A DNA stretch of 64,000 nt from Mycobacterium shigaense (GTDB lineage Bacteria; Actinomycetota; Actinomycetes; Mycobacteriales; Mycobacteriaceae). The position numbers were made by a program, and so were the translations under genes. The stretch lies in contig NZ_AP018164.1 in assembly GCF_002356315.1 (NCBI RefSeq), forward strand, positions 1,488,001-1,552,000, given 5' to 3'. The first letter of the stretch is position 1; every line of letters starts with the position of its first letter. Below the pieces are notes generated by a model. That model worked only from the letters and a program-made list of their open reading frames with translations, was not told where the DNA came from and did not search any database. Positions 8,244 to 17,472 of this stretch are shown here, piece by piece.

Positions 8244-9329
8244 TTGGCATCGAAGGTTCCGCCGGCCAAGGTTGCGCGAGCCGTTGAGCGGGCCCGCTAC
8301 CACCTGTCGCGCCTGCGCCAACGCTCTGCTCCGCCCGCGGCGGTGGTGATGGAATTGATCCTCAACGCATGGGTCGCTCAGGCGATCACGACCGCGGCCG
8401 ATCTCCGCCTGGCGGAAGCCCTGGCGGACGGTCCGTTGTCCGGCGAGGATCTCGCACGCCGGGTCGGGGCCGACGCCGACGCCCTGAGGCGACTCCTGCG
8501 CGCGCTGATCGGCATCGGCATATTCCGCCAGCGCCGTGACGGCCGTTACGCTCTGACCCCACTCGCGGAAACGTTGCGCACCGATGCACCCGTGTCGATG
8601 GCCGGGATGGCGCGGTGGGTCGGGTCGCAGCAGCATCGCGAGCACTGGAGCCACCTGACCGATGCGATCCGGACCGGGCATCCGGTGGTCCCCGGTCTGC
8701 GCGGCAAACCGATTTTCGAATACCTGGCCGACGAGGGCGAGCTAGGGGAGACCTTCAACTCCGCCATGACCAATCTGTCCGAGTTCGCGATCGTGCCCTT
8801 GACCGCGGCCTACGACTTCAGTGCCTTCGGCACGATCGTCGATGTCGGCGGCGGACACGGTCGGCTGTTGGCGGCAATCCTCGAGGCGGCTCCGAATTCG
8901 CGCGGCGTGCTGTTCGATCTTCCCGAGGTCGTGGCAGGGGCGCCCGAGTTATTTCGCAAATACGGAGTCGACGACCGCATCCGAATCGAAGAGGGGTCGT
9001 TCTTCGATTCCGTGCCGGAGGGCGGCGACGCTTACGTGCTCAAGAGCGTCATCCATGACTGGCCCGGGGAAGACGCGGTTCGCATCCTGACGAACGTACG
9101 CACCGCGGCTCGGGCTGGCGCGCGACTGTTGTTGTGCGAGTTCGTCATTCCCGAGCACGACCGCGACTTCCACGGCAAATGGGTGGACCTCGAGATGCTG
9201 GTCGTCGCCGGCGCGCGCGAACGCACCTCCGACGAGTACGGCCGTCTGTTCGAACAGGCCGGTTTCCGGTTGACCCGCGTCGTCGACACCGTGTCACCCC
9301 TCAGCATCGTCGAGGCGACCGCGGTTTAG
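8244..9329 (+). CDS. SAM-dependent O-methyltransferase (PF00891 family), second copy
   Basis: A 361-residue paralogue of the enzyme at 575-1711, with the same dimerisation region, SAM motif DVGGGHGRLL near residue 200 and IHDW near residue 270. The start is TTG 8244, decided by an AAGGAGG ribosome site 7 nt upstream; no ATG fits. The two copies are alike from their first Lys-rich segment (SKVPPAKVARAVERAR against SKIPPVKVVRAIERAR) to the C-terminus. Candidate TetR operators lie upstream, and the TetR gene at 9337 follows convergently. The substrate is unknown; methylation at two positions of one scaffold would explain keeping both copies. Confidence 0.85.
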   Translation: MASKVPPAKVARAVERARYHLSRLRQRSAPPAAVVMELILNAWVAQAITTAADLRLAEALADGPLSGEDLARRVGADADALRRLLRALIGIGIFRQRRDGRYALTPLAETLRTDAPVSMAGMARWVGSQQHREHWSHLTDAIRTGHPVVPGLRGKPIFEYLADEGELGETFNSAMTNLSEFAIVPLTAAYDFSAFGTIVDVGGGHGRLLAAILEAAPNSRGVLFDLPEVVAGAPELFRKYGVDDRIRIEEGSFFDSVPEGGDAYVLKSVIHDWPGEDAVRILTNVRTAARAGARLLLCEFVIPEHDRDFHGKWVDLEMLVVAGARERTSDEYGRLFEQAGFRLTRVVDTVSPLSIVEATAV

Positions 9330-9336
9330 CCGAGAG

Positions 9337-9951
9337 TTAACGCGACGGCGCGTCCAGCGCCAGCTCGTCGGCGGGGGCGGTCAAAAACCGATGCACTGCC
9401 GGCCCCAGCAGCCTGACCACGTCATCGACCCCGAGTGACGACAGGGGCGGCACGCGCATGATGTAGCGCAGCATCGCGGTGCCGACGAGGTTGGTGGCGG
9501 CCAGCGTCGCGCGCAGTCGCGCTTCCTCGCCACCGCCCAAGGCGTCGGATACCGCGGTGAGGAGGTAGTCGTGCAGGAAACTGCGAAACGCTTCATTGGC
9601 GTCGCTGTTCGACGTCGCCGACTGCACCATCGAGGCCATGCTCGCCGCCGTGTCGGGCTGCTCCCAGATAGCGAGGTAGGCCTGCACGACCAGGAACCCT
9701 AAGTCGTCGTTCTTCTCGGTGAGCACGGTGGTCAGCAGGTCGGACGGCAGCACCAACTTCATGGACTCGCGAAACAGTGCCGCCTTCGAGCCGAAGAGAT
9801 AGAGGATCATCGACGGATCCACGCGCGCGTCGTCAGCAATCGCGCGCAGCGTGGTCTTGTCGTAGCCGTGCTTGGCGAACTGCTGCTTCGCCGCGCGGAG
9901 GACCGCGTCGCGCGATACCGGCTCGCCTTGGCGCCTGCCCCGGCGCTTCAT
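9337..9951 (-). CDS. TetR-family transcriptional regulator
   Basis: About 204 residues. The N-terminal helix-turn-helix is intact (ATLRAIADDARVDPSMIL-like region; FGSKAALFRESM linker helix) and an all-helical ligand domain follows. I chose ATG 9951; an in-frame GTG 9972 and TTG 9993 are alternatives, but TTG 9993 would lie inside the operator-like repeat. No clear ribosome site is visible, so a leaderless mRNA is possible. It is divergent from the PPE gene with the 16-bp palindrome at 9989-10004 between them, and the same palindrome precedes the methyltransferase at 8244. It is the natural candidate regulator of both. Confidence 0.8.
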   Translation of the reverse strand: MKRRGRRQGEPVSRDAVLRAAKQQFAKHGYDKTTLRAIADDARVDPSMILYLFGSKAALFRESMKLVLPSDLLTTVLTEKNDDLGFLVVQAYLAIWEQPDTAASMASMVQSATSNSDANEAFRSFLHDYLLTAVSDALGGGEEARLRATLAATNLVGTAMLRYIMRVPPLSSLGVDDVVRLLGPAVHRFLTAPADELALDAPSR

Positions 9952-9988
9952 CGTTTTGCCAGGTGAAGACACGTGCGAACGATAGCAT

Positions 9989-10004
9989 TTCAATGACAGT
10001 TGAA
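9989..10004. promoter_or_regulatory. Candidate TetR operator, site 2
   Basis: TTCAATGACAGTTGAA differs from site 1 at only three central positions. Flanking bases extend the symmetry to TTTCAA/TTGAAA. It lies just upstream of the TetR start and divergent to the PPE gene. Confidence 0.55.
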
Positions 10005-10043
10005 AAGCCCAGGCGGCGACTGTACGCTTCGCATTGGGATTTA

Positions 10044-10059
10044 TTCCATAGCTGTTGAA
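10044..10059. promoter_or_regulatory. Candidate TetR operator, site 3
   Basis: TTCCATAGCTGTTGAA matches site 2 at 12 of 16 positions and keeps the GTTGAA half. It lies about 50 nt before the PPE start, 55 nt from site 2. Confidence 0.35.
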
Positions 10060-10109
10060 AAAATCTCGGCTCTGGAGCTGGCCACCGCCGACCGCGGAAA
10101 GGGCTGACG

Positions 10110-11327
10110 ATGGACTTTGCGTTGCTGCCCCCGGAGGTCAACTCCGGCCTGATGTATGCCGGCCCCGGCTCAGGGCCGATGCTGTCGGCCGCCGCGGGCT
10201 GGGACGATCTGGCCGTCCAGCTGGAGTCGACCGCTTGCGGCTACGCAGCCGAACTGACCGGGCTGTGCGCCCAGGCGTGGTCCGGCCCGTCGTCGCTGCT
10301 GATGAGGGCCGCGGCGACGCCCTATGTGGCGTGGTTGTCCAGTGCCGCGGGCCAAGCCGCGCAGACGGCAGTGCAGGCGTACGCGGCGGCCGCGGCGTAT
10401 GAGGCGGCGTTCGCGATGACCGTGCCTCCGCCCGTGATTGCCGCCAACCGCGCGCAGTTGATGGTCTTGATCGCCACCAATTTCTTCGGGCAGAACACCG
10501 CCGCGATCGCAGCCTGTGAGGCTCAATATCTGGAGATGTGGGCCCAAGACGCCACCGCCATGTACGGCTATGCCACCGCGAGTGAGGCCGCCGGCACCTT
10601 GACCCCGTTCGAGGAGCCGCCCCGGACGACCAGCCCGGGAGCGCAGAATGCTCAGGCCCAGACGGTGGCGCAAGCGACCGGCAACGCCACCAGGCAGCTG
10701 GCCTCGACCAACGCCACGGCGCACACCGTCAGCTCCGCCACCGCCGACTCGGTCACTCCAGTCGCTCCCGGCGAAACAGCCGCCGCCCCGCCGGGCAGCA
10801 CCATCACCATTGGGGCCAGCACCGGTATGTACGTCAACAGCGGCTCCATCACCATCACGGGCAGCGGAACCAATCTCATCAGCTTCGGCTCCGTTATCGT
10901 CAACCCGGGCAGCACAATTCACACGATCATCGACTGCACCGCCGACGGTGTCCTGATCCCCAGCGGTGTCGATGTCACCGCCGGCTCTGAGCCCGTCATC
11001 CTCACGACCGGCTCGTTCCAGGAGGTTCTGGTCACCCTTGTCAACGGTTCCGCCACACTCCCCGTCGTCGGCACGGAGCAGGTCGCCATCCAAACCTTCG
11101 GAAGCGCCGCCACCGCCATCGCGGGTCCCGCCGGCGCCTCCGTCACCAACGTCTTCGGCACCGTCAGCATCGTCACGGCGACACCCATACCCAGCTCGTC
11201 GAGCACCGTGGCGGTCCCGTTGGGCGGGCTGGCCGCGCCGGGCCTGGCGGGTACCGCGGGAATTCAGCCTCAGCTCAATGTGGACGGGCTGCTGCAATGG
11301 GCTGAAACGGTCTCTGCTGCCGGTTGA
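10110..11327 (+). CDS. PPE family protein, orphan, with atypical C-terminal domain
   Basis: A 405-residue protein. It begins with the PPE signature (LLPPEVNSG, residues 5-13) and a helical PPE domain to about residue 170 that includes the WxG turn (AWSGPSS). Such domains pair with a PE protein and are secreted by ESX type VII systems. No PE gene or ESX component is adjacent. After an Ala/Thr/Pro linker (180-225) the C-terminal part is Gly/Ser/Thr-rich beta-type sequence, with neither the SVP motif nor NxGxGNxG repeats. The GAAAGGGC ribosome site supports ATG 10110. A divergent TetR and two operator-like sites suggest regulated expression. Confidence 0.85.
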   Translation: MDFALLPPEVNSGLMYAGPGSGPMLSAAAGWDDLAVQLESTACGYAAELTGLCAQAWSGPSSLLMRAAATPYVAWLSSAAGQAAQTAVQAYAAAAAYEAAFAMTVPPPVIAANRAQLMVLIATNFFGQNTAAIAACEAQYLEMWAQDATAMYGYATASEAAGTLTPFEEPPRTTSPGAQNAQAQTVAQATGNATRQLASTNATAHTVSSATADSVTPVAPGETAAAPPGSTITIGASTGMYVNSGSITITGSGTNLISFGSVIVNPGSTIHTIIDCTADGVLIPSGVDVTAGSEPVILTTGSFQEVLVTLVNGSATLPVVGTEQVAIQTFGSAATAIAGPAGASVTNVFGTVSIVTATPIPSSSSTVAVPLGGLAAPGLAGTAGIQPQLNVDGLLQWAETVSAAG

Positions 11328-11435
11328 GGTGGCGCAGCCGGCGCCGCCGGCGAGGACAAGCCGAAGCGGGGCGCACGGAATCTCCCTAGCCGTCGAACCT
11401 GCCGACCTCCGGCATCTGGTGCCTAGGATGCGTAT

Positions 11436-11636
11436 ATGGGCAGGGCCTTCGTCGTCACATGCGCGCTCGGACTGCTCGTCGCAGCGTTCGGTCTGATCTG
11501 GGCGTTGCAGGGATTCGGGGTGCTTGGCGGCAGCCCGATGAGCAACACCACCACCTGGTCCATCATCGGTCCTATCACGGTGGTGATCGGCGTCGCGATC
11601 GCGATCTACAGCTGGCGAAAGCTGTCGTCGAAATAA
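11436..11636 (+). CDS. Small two-helix membrane protein
   Basis: 66 residues with two predicted transmembrane helices (about 5-27 and 40-60), a short Gly/Ser/Thr-rich loop between them and a basic C-terminus (SWRKLSSK). It lies between the PPE gene and the convergent molybdoenzyme. I do not recognise a function. Confidence 0.5.
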   Translation: MGRAFVVTCALGLLVAAFGLIWALQGFGVLGGSPMSNTTTWSIIGPITVVIGVAIAIYSWRKLSSK

Positions 11637-11644
11637 CCCTGAGC

Positions 11645-13168
11645 CTAGGCGACGGTGAACTCCACCGTGTGCCAGCCGGTGGCGCCGTCGGGCACGCTGC
11701 CCACCCGCTCCGGCGTTTGGACGGCCCCGGTGTTGTCGGTGGCGCGGACCGTAATCGTATGTTTCCCGGGTGTTTTCGTTTCCCAGGGGAGGCTCCACAA
11801 CCGCCACGTCTCATTGGAATAACTCGCGCCCAGTTGCGCCGGCCGCCAGCCCCCGTCGTCGATCAGGACCTCCACGGCCCGCACGCCGCGGTTCTGTGCC
11901 CACGCGACGCCGCCGAACACGACGGGCCCGATCGGCACCGTCTGGCCGGTTCTCGGCACGTCGATGCGCGACTCGGTCTTGATTGGCGCACGCTCTGCCC
12001 AACCGAACCGCGTCCAGTACGCCTGGGCCCGGTCGAATCGGGTCAGCTCCAGGTCGACGACCCACTTGGTCGCCGACACGTACCCATAGAGCCCGGGCAC
12101 TACCAGCCGGGCCGGGTAACCGTGCTCGACCGGCAACGGCTGGCCGTTGAGGCCCACCGCCAGCAGCGCTTCGCGGCTGCCGGTGAGTGCCTGCACGGGC
12201 GTGCCGGCAGTGAACCCGTCGACCGATGTCGACAGCGCCATGTCGGCGCCTGGGCGCACACCCGCCGCCGCCAGCAGGTCTGCGACCCGATAGCCCGTCC
12301 ACACACCCGTCGAAATCAAGTTCCCCCCAACGGGATTCGACACGCAGGTCAGGGTCGTCACGGTCTCGACGACGTCGAACTGCGCCAGGTCGTCGAAGCC
12401 GTAGGTGGCCTCGCGGTCCACCATGCCGTGGATACGCAGCCGCCAGTCCGCGCGGCTGAGTTGGGGAACACTGAGCGCTGTGTCCACCCGATAGAAGTCG
12501 GTGTTCGCGGTGACGAAACGGGGCAGCGCAACGCCCTTCGGTTGGACGTCGGCGGGTATCGGTGGCGCCGGCACCCGCGCTCGGGGGAGTGCGAAGGTGT
12601 TGCGGTCGCCGGCCACGGAGTGCAGCAAGCGCGTGACGACCGCCCCGGCGACCCCACTCGCCACGCCGAAACCGAGGACTCCGAACATGAGCAGCGCGCG
12701 CCTGCGCCCATCCGAAGGTTGCGCTTCGGCTTCTGTCGGCGGGAACCGGGGAGTGAGCAGACGCAGGGCGGCAATGCCGCAGGCGGCGCCCGCGATCGTC
12801 GGGATCGTGTCGAGCAGCGTTGCGCCCTGCCGCGACAGGACGGCGGCGCATCCGACGACACCCGCCGCCGCGATGGTGGCGCTGCCGAGCGGGCGGCGCC
12901 GGGTCTCGAGCGTCCCGGCGATCGCCGCGAGCACCGCGATCGCCACGAGCACCGCGAACGACAAGAATGGTTTGTCCAACGAGCCGAGGCTCTGAATCGC
13001 CCACTCTTTGAAGGGCCCCGGCGTCAGGTCGACGACCGCCGAGCCGATCGCGCTGCGCGCATTGGCCCGCTCGCCGAAGGGGATACCCACCAGCTCGGCC
13101 ACCCCGAGCGAGACGGCCGCGGCGGCCACCCCGGCGATCATCCGTTCATTGGACGAGGTAACAGCCAT
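11645..13168 (-). CDS. Membrane-anchored molybdopterin-dependent oxidoreductase (sulfite-oxidase fold)
   Basis: 507 residues. About five N-terminal membrane helices (residues 10-190) precede a sulfite-oxidase-type molybdopterin domain with the conserved Mo-ligating Cys in TLTCVSNPVGG (near residue 274) and motifs such as EHGYPARLVVPGLYGY. A C-terminal immunoglobulin-like dimerisation domain follows (VFGGVAWAQNRGV onward). It resembles M. tuberculosis Rv0218 in layout. ATG 13168 is chosen because upstream in-frame sequence overlaps the preceding gene. It is probably co-transcribed with the PNPOx gene 19 nt upstream. The electron acceptor and substrate are unknown. Confidence 0.8.
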   Translation of the reverse strand: MAVTSSNERMIAGVAAAAVSLGVAELVGIPFGERANARSAIGSAVVDLTPGPFKEWAIQSLGSLDKPFLSFAVLVAIAVLAAIAGTLETRRRPLGSATIAAAGVVGCAAVLSRQGATLLDTIPTIAGAACGIAALRLLTPRFPPTEAEAQPSDGRRRALLMFGVLGFGVASGVAGAVVTRLLHSVAGDRNTFALPRARVPAPPIPADVQPKGVALPRFVTANTDFYRVDTALSVPQLSRADWRLRIHGMVDREATYGFDDLAQFDVVETVTTLTCVSNPVGGNLISTGVWTGYRVADLLAAAGVRPGADMALSTSVDGFTAGTPVQALTGSREALLAVGLNGQPLPVEHGYPARLVVPGLYGYVSATKWVVDLELTRFDRAQAYWTRFGWAERAPIKTESRIDVPRTGQTVPIGPVVFGGVAWAQNRGVRAVEVLIDDGGWRPAQLGASYSNETWRLWSLPWETKTPGKHTITVRATDNTGAVQTPERVGSVPDGATGWHTVEFTVA

Positions 13169-13187
13169 CGAGCAACTGTACCCGTGT

Positions 13188-14042
13188 TCAGGGGCCCAGC
13201 GAATTTCCCAAGGCGACAACGGAATCGAGCCTGAACACAACGCGGCGGCCCACGCCCCCGTCGTCACCGTCGGCCCCGGGCGTGGTCCACTGCACCTGTG
13301 CCCTGCCCGACAGGTGCAACGAGGCGCCCGTGTCGAAGTTCACGAACAGCAGGGCAGCCTCGTCGTCGATTGCCAGATTGCCGAAGCTGTTGAACATGTT
13401 GTTGCCCGGGAAGTCCGGCCACCACAACTCACCGGGTGAGTCGACCCGAACGAATCCGGGCGGTCCTCCGCGGTGGGAAGCGTCGCTGCCCCGGGTGGGA
13501 TGGGTGGTCCCGAGGAAGAATGTGTCCGCGGTTGTGATCATGGCTTGATCGGCGTCGCTCAAAGTTGTTGTGCGCGTTGGGGTAGCCGCGGGGGCGCGGG
13601 TGATCGGCGAAACGTCGTGGTGGTGGATGTGCTGGGGGCAGTTGCCGTACGCCTGGTCGACGTGCACCGTCATGCCGGCATCGTCGGCGTCGACCAGGAC
13701 GCCGTTGATCCGCAGCCGGCGCCGCGTGGGGAAGTCGATCGCGATCAGCCCGACCTGCTGGCCGATCGGCAGCCCGTGCAGGGGATCGCCCTCGCGCGGC
13801 GTTACCGAGACCCGCAATTGGTCGTCGTCGCCCCGCAGGAACCCTGGCGGCCCGGCCAACGGCGAGATCCAGAGCACCCCGTCACCGTCGCGCCCGGTGA
13901 TCGCGGCGAACCGCTGTGAGCTCAGGAATTGCGCCGCGCCCGCAGACACTCGGGATCTCTCGAGCATCGCCTCCAGGCGCTTGGCCTCGGCCTCGACGCC
14001 GGCCCGTCGCTGCGTCACCAGCTCGCCCTCGTGAAAGGTCAC
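13188..14042 (-). CDS. Pyridoxamine 5'-phosphate oxidase-like flavin-binding protein
   Basis: 284 residues of the large PNPOx-like split-barrel type: an N-terminal helical segment, then FITGRDGDG-VLWISPLAGPPGFL, a typical flavin-binding strand pair, and a second barrel half near 175-260 (ADTFFLGTTHP, GNNMFNSFGNLAIDDEAALL). Such proteins bind FMN or F420 and act as oxidoreductases or stress proteins. The start is GTG 14042. It lies 34 nt downstream of mmpL and 19 nt upstream of the molybdoenzyme, all on the minus strand, consistent with one transcript. Confidence 0.75.
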   Translation of the reverse strand: MTFHEGELVTQRRAGVEAEAKRLEAMLERSRVSAGAAQFLSSQRFAAITGRDGDGVLWISPLAGPPGFLRGDDDQLRVSVTPREGDPLHGLPIGQQVGLIAIDFPTRRRLRINGVLVDADDAGMTVHVDQAYGNCPQHIHHHDVSPITRAPAATPTRTTTLSDADQAMITTADTFFLGTTHPTRGSDASHRGGPPGFVRVDSPGELWWPDFPGNNMFNSFGNLAIDDEAALLFVNFDTGASLHLSGRAQVQWTTPGADGDDGGVGRRVVFRLDSVVALGNSLGP

Positions 14043-14076
14043 GCCGGCAATAACACCACGAGGGCCCCGAAGCTTC

Positions 14077-16902
14077 CTAGCGTTGCGGTAGCGGGCGGCT
14101 GCGCACCAGGGTCGGCCACCAGAACCACGGCCCGAGGATGCGCAGGATGCACGGCACGACGAACGACCGCACGATCAGCGTGTCGAGCAGCAGGCCGATA
14201 CAGACGGTCGACCCCACCTGGCCCACGGTGCGTAGATCGCTGGTGAGCATCGCGAGCATGGTGAACGCGAAAACCAACCCCGCAGAAGTCACTACACCAC
14301 CGGTGCTGCCGAGCGCGCGGATCAGGCCGGTGTGGATTCCGGCGTGCAGCTCCTCTTTGACCCGGAGGATCAACAGCAGGTTGTAGTCCGAACCGACCGC
14401 CACCAGGATGATGAACGTCAGCGGCAGTACCAACCAGTGCAGCGGCAGGCCGATGAGGTGTTGCCACACGAGTATGGAAAGCCCGAACGCCCCGGCGTAG
14501 GAGAAGGCCACCGTGCCGGGGATGACCGTGGCGGCCATCAGGCTTCTGGTCAGGAACAACATGATCAAGAAGATCAGCACGAACGCGGCGATCGCGACGA
14601 TGAGCAGATCGGACGCGGCGTATTGCTTGATGTCCTTGTTGGTTGCGCCGGAACCGCCGATATAGACCTTCGAGCCGGCCAGTGAGGTCTCTTTGAGCGC
14701 CACCGTTATGGCGTTGGGGAACTGTTCGACGTGTTGCACGCCTTCCGGACCGTTGGCGTCGCCCTCGTGGGTGACGATAATCCGCGCGGCCTTGCCGTCG
14801 GGCGACATCAGCAGCTGCATGCCGGTCTTCACGTCGTCGTTGTCGAAACCCTCGTGCGGGATGTAAAAGAAGTCGTCACTTCGGGATTGATCGAAGTCGA
14901 GCCCCACATTGATCTGGTCGTCAAATGTCTGGTTGGTCTGTGTGGTCTGCAGCGAAGACTGGCCGTAGGTGCTGACGAGCAGATTGGCCAATGCCTCAGA
15001 GTCGTCGGCCGTGAGCTTCAGCTGCGTGATGATTTGCGGGAACGTCTGATCTACGACTTCGAGAGAGATAACGGCGTCCTTGATATCGTCGGCCAGCTTG
15101 TCCAAGCCGTCGATCGACTCGAACAAGGACCTGAATGCCCAACATACGGGAATGTCGAAACAGTGCTTCTCCCAATAGAAATAGCTGCGTATCGGCCGGA
15201 AGAAGTCTTCGAGGTTGGCCAGATTCGACCGCAACTCATCGCTGACCTGTTGCACGTCCTGCAATGTGAGGACCGTCTTGTGCAACTCGTCCGACACCGT
15301 CTGGAAGAAGCCAATCTCCTTGCGCAACACCGCGACTGTGTGCTGGGTGATCTGCGCCTGCTGATCGGTGTTGGCATTCTGCTGCTGGTTGAACGGGAGT
15401 TGTTGGCCGCTGCCGCTGCCTTGGGTGGTGAACAGGTAGGGAATCGTGGCGTGTTCCAAGGCTCGGCCCATCGGCCTGGTGATGCTTTGCACCATCGCGA
15501 CGCCGGGCAGGCGTTCGAGAGCCTTGGCCGCGCGGTCCAACGAGATGAAGTCACCCGAGTTCCGCATGTCGTGATCCGCCTCGATCATCAGCATCTCGGA
15601 GAACAGCTTGCTTTTCGGGAAATGTCGATCGGCGGCCTGGAAGCCCAGGTTGGCGGGCGCGTTGTGCGGCTGGTACTGCCGATCGTCGTAGTTCTGCCGG
15701 TACGTCGGCACGAAGATCGCCCCGAGCAGGACGGCAGTGGCACTGGCGAAGAGGATCGGCACCGGCCACCGCACCACGCTCGTGCCGATTCGCCGGTACA
15801 GGTGCGCCTTGGCCTTGCTCTTCGGGTCGAACAGCCCGAACAGGGTGCCGACGGTCAAGAAGGCCGGGCCGAGCGTCAGCGCCGCGGCGATGGTGAACAG
15901 CATGCTGATCGCGACGGCCGGACCCATGGTGTGGAAGTAGTTGAGGCGCGCGAACGTCAGGCAGTAACACGCCCCCGCGATCGTCAGGCCGGAGCCGAGG
16001 ATGACTGGAGTGACGCTCTTGTATGCGGTGTAGAACGCCTCCTCCCGGCCCTCGCCGTCGTGTCGCGCCTCGTGATAGCGGCCGATCAGGAAAATGCCGT
16101 AATCGGTCCCCGCGCCCAGGGTCAACGCGACGACGATGTTGACGGCGAACGACGAGAGCTCGATGTACCCGAGATGCCCGAGGGTCGCGATGACCCCCTT
16201 CGCGACCAGCATCTCGAACAGCACCCCGGCCAACGGCACAAACAGCGTGACGATGGAGCGATACACCAGCAGCAGCATCCCGATGATCAGGAAGATCGTC
16301 ACGATCGTGATGTCGTTCAGGCTCGAATTCGCGATGGCCACCGTGTCGGAGGCGAGCGGCGCCGCGCCGCTGACGTAGACCCTGAGCCCGGCCGGCGGCG
16401 GGTCCTTCGCGACGATGTCCCGCACGGCGGCAACGGACTCATTCGCTTGCATTTGGCCGATGTCTCCCGCGAGACGCAGCAGCACGTAGGCGGATTTGCC
16501 GTCGAGGCTCTGCGCGCCGGCGGCGGTGATCGGCTTGCCCCACAGATCCATGACGTACTGCACGTGCTTGGGGTCTTGTTTGAACCGGCGCATCAACTCG
16601 TCGTAGTACTGGTGATCCGTATCGCCGAGTTGCCGGTTGGCTTCCAGCACGATCATGGCCAAGCTGGTCGAATTCGACTCTTGGAACTTCGCGCCGATGG
16701 ACAGCAACGCACGCTGCGACGGCGCGTAGTGCGGGACCAACGGGCCCGCGAGTTCCTCTGCGACCCGCTCTACCTGGGGCATGAAGGTGTTCGTAGACAC
16801 GGCGAGCAGAGCCCAGAAGAAGATGATCGGGATCGCAAAGGCGCGAACCATTCTGGGCACGAAGGGGTGCTTGGCCCCGGGCGCCGCCTGATGCTCGCTC
16901 AC
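14077..16902 (-). CDS. mmpL: MmpL family RND transporter
   Basis: A 941-residue RND protein of the mycobacterial lipid/siderophore exporter class (MmpL4/5-like). TM1 is at about 18-38, a large periplasmic porter domain follows, then TM2-6 with the proton-relay motif GAGTDYGIF, a long second extracytoplasmic domain with a Gln-rich and coiled-coil segment, and TM8-12 with VGSDYNLLL. The start is GTG 16902, whose GTGA overlaps the mmpS stop, indicating translational coupling; longer upstream frames run through mmpS. It works with MmpS in the plasma membrane. The cargo is unknown. Confidence 0.9.
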   Translation of the reverse strand: MSEHQAAPGAKHPFVPRMVRAFAIPIIFFWALLAVSTNTFMPQVERVAEELAGPLVPHYAPSQRALLSIGAKFQESNSTSLAMIVLEANRQLGDTDHQYYDELMRRFKQDPKHVQYVMDLWGKPITAAGAQSLDGKSAYVLLRLAGDIGQMQANESVAAVRDIVAKDPPPAGLRVYVSGAAPLASDTVAIANSSLNDITIVTIFLIIGMLLLVYRSIVTLFVPLAGVLFEMLVAKGVIATLGHLGYIELSSFAVNIVVALTLGAGTDYGIFLIGRYHEARHDGEGREEAFYTAYKSVTPVILGSGLTIAGACYCLTFARLNYFHTMGPAVAISMLFTIAAALTLGPAFLTVGTLFGLFDPKSKAKAHLYRRIGTSVVRWPVPILFASATAVLLGAIFVPTYRQNYDDRQYQPHNAPANLGFQAADRHFPKSKLFSEMLMIEADHDMRNSGDFISLDRAAKALERLPGVAMVQSITRPMGRALEHATIPYLFTTQGSGSGQQLPFNQQQNANTDQQAQITQHTVAVLRKEIGFFQTVSDELHKTVLTLQDVQQVSDELRSNLANLEDFFRPIRSYFYWEKHCFDIPVCWAFRSLFESIDGLDKLADDIKDAVISLEVVDQTFPQIITQLKLTADDSEALANLLVSTYGQSSLQTTQTNQTFDDQINVGLDFDQSRSDDFFYIPHEGFDNDDVKTGMQLLMSPDGKAARIIVTHEGDANGPEGVQHVEQFPNAITVALKETSLAGSKVYIGGSGATNKDIKQYAASDLLIVAIAAFVLIFLIMLFLTRSLMAATVIPGTVAFSYAGAFGLSILVWQHLIGLPLHWLVLPLTFIILVAVGSDYNLLLILRVKEELHAGIHTGLIRALGSTGGVVTSAGLVFAFTMLAMLTSDLRTVGQVGSTVCIGLLLDTLIVRSFVVPCILRILGPWFWWPTLVRSRPLPQR

Positions 16903-17342
16903 GCGGACTTCACCAGGCAAAAGACGTGTGCATCCTGACTGGTGTCGGACTGTTCGGCGCGGACGACGCCGTTCACCCGCAGTCGGCAGCCGACTTGACC
17001 GCCATGAACCTGCGCCGAGATGCTGCCTGAGACCACGGTGAGTGTGGTGGCCTCCGTGTGCGTCCACGGCAAGGTCGTGAGGTCAACCCGATGCGGATGG
17101 CCATCGACGTCTACCCAGACAAGCATCCCGCCCTCCCCGACGGAGCCGAACAACTCGTACGTGAGCCGCTTGATGCTGAATTCCGGCGGTGCCGCCGGCT
17201 GATTGACAGTGATGACGGGCGGGGGATCCGAGAATTGGTGCACCTTCCACATGGCCACCCCGCCGACACCGATCGCGATCACGGCGACCAACGGCAACCA
17301 GACTCGCGCCAAAACGGTCCTGCCGACTGAACGGGGGCTCAC
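16899..17342 (-). CDS. mmpS: MmpS family membrane accessory protein
   Basis: 147 residues. One N-terminal membrane helix (about 12-32) is followed by a periplasmic beta-sandwich with MmpS features: KRLTYELFGSVGEGG, a WVDVDG strand and the C-terminal pattern in which Cys residues flank a CRLRVNGVV strand. The start GTG 17342 has AGAGGTGAG upstream. It is 4 bp overlapped with mmpL and is the first gene of the four-gene minus-strand operon. MmpS proteins help their MmpL partner assemble and export lipids or siderophores. Confidence 0.9.
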   Translation of the reverse strand: MSPRSVGRTVLARVWLPLVAVIAIGVGGVAMWKVHQFSDPPPVITVNQPAAPPEFSIKRLTYELFGSVGEGGMLVWVDVDGHPHRVDLTTLPWTHTEATTLTVVSGSISAQVHGGQVGCRLRVNGVVRAEQSDTSQDAHVFCLVKSA

Positions 17343-17472
17343 TCGCTCACCTCTGTCGAATCCGGTCCGGACGACGCGTTCTTGCCGCCACCCCTACTCG
17401 CGTCAGCCCAGATAGTAGACGGTCATGTATCTAATAGCCAGACGAATACGCCCAACGCCTCCTGACATCCGT

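Noticed and set aside
14731..16938. Long plus-strand open frame opposite mmpL
   Set aside because: It is antisense to a clear MmpL gene, of low-complexity Arg/Gly/Asp composition, and arises from the high GC content.
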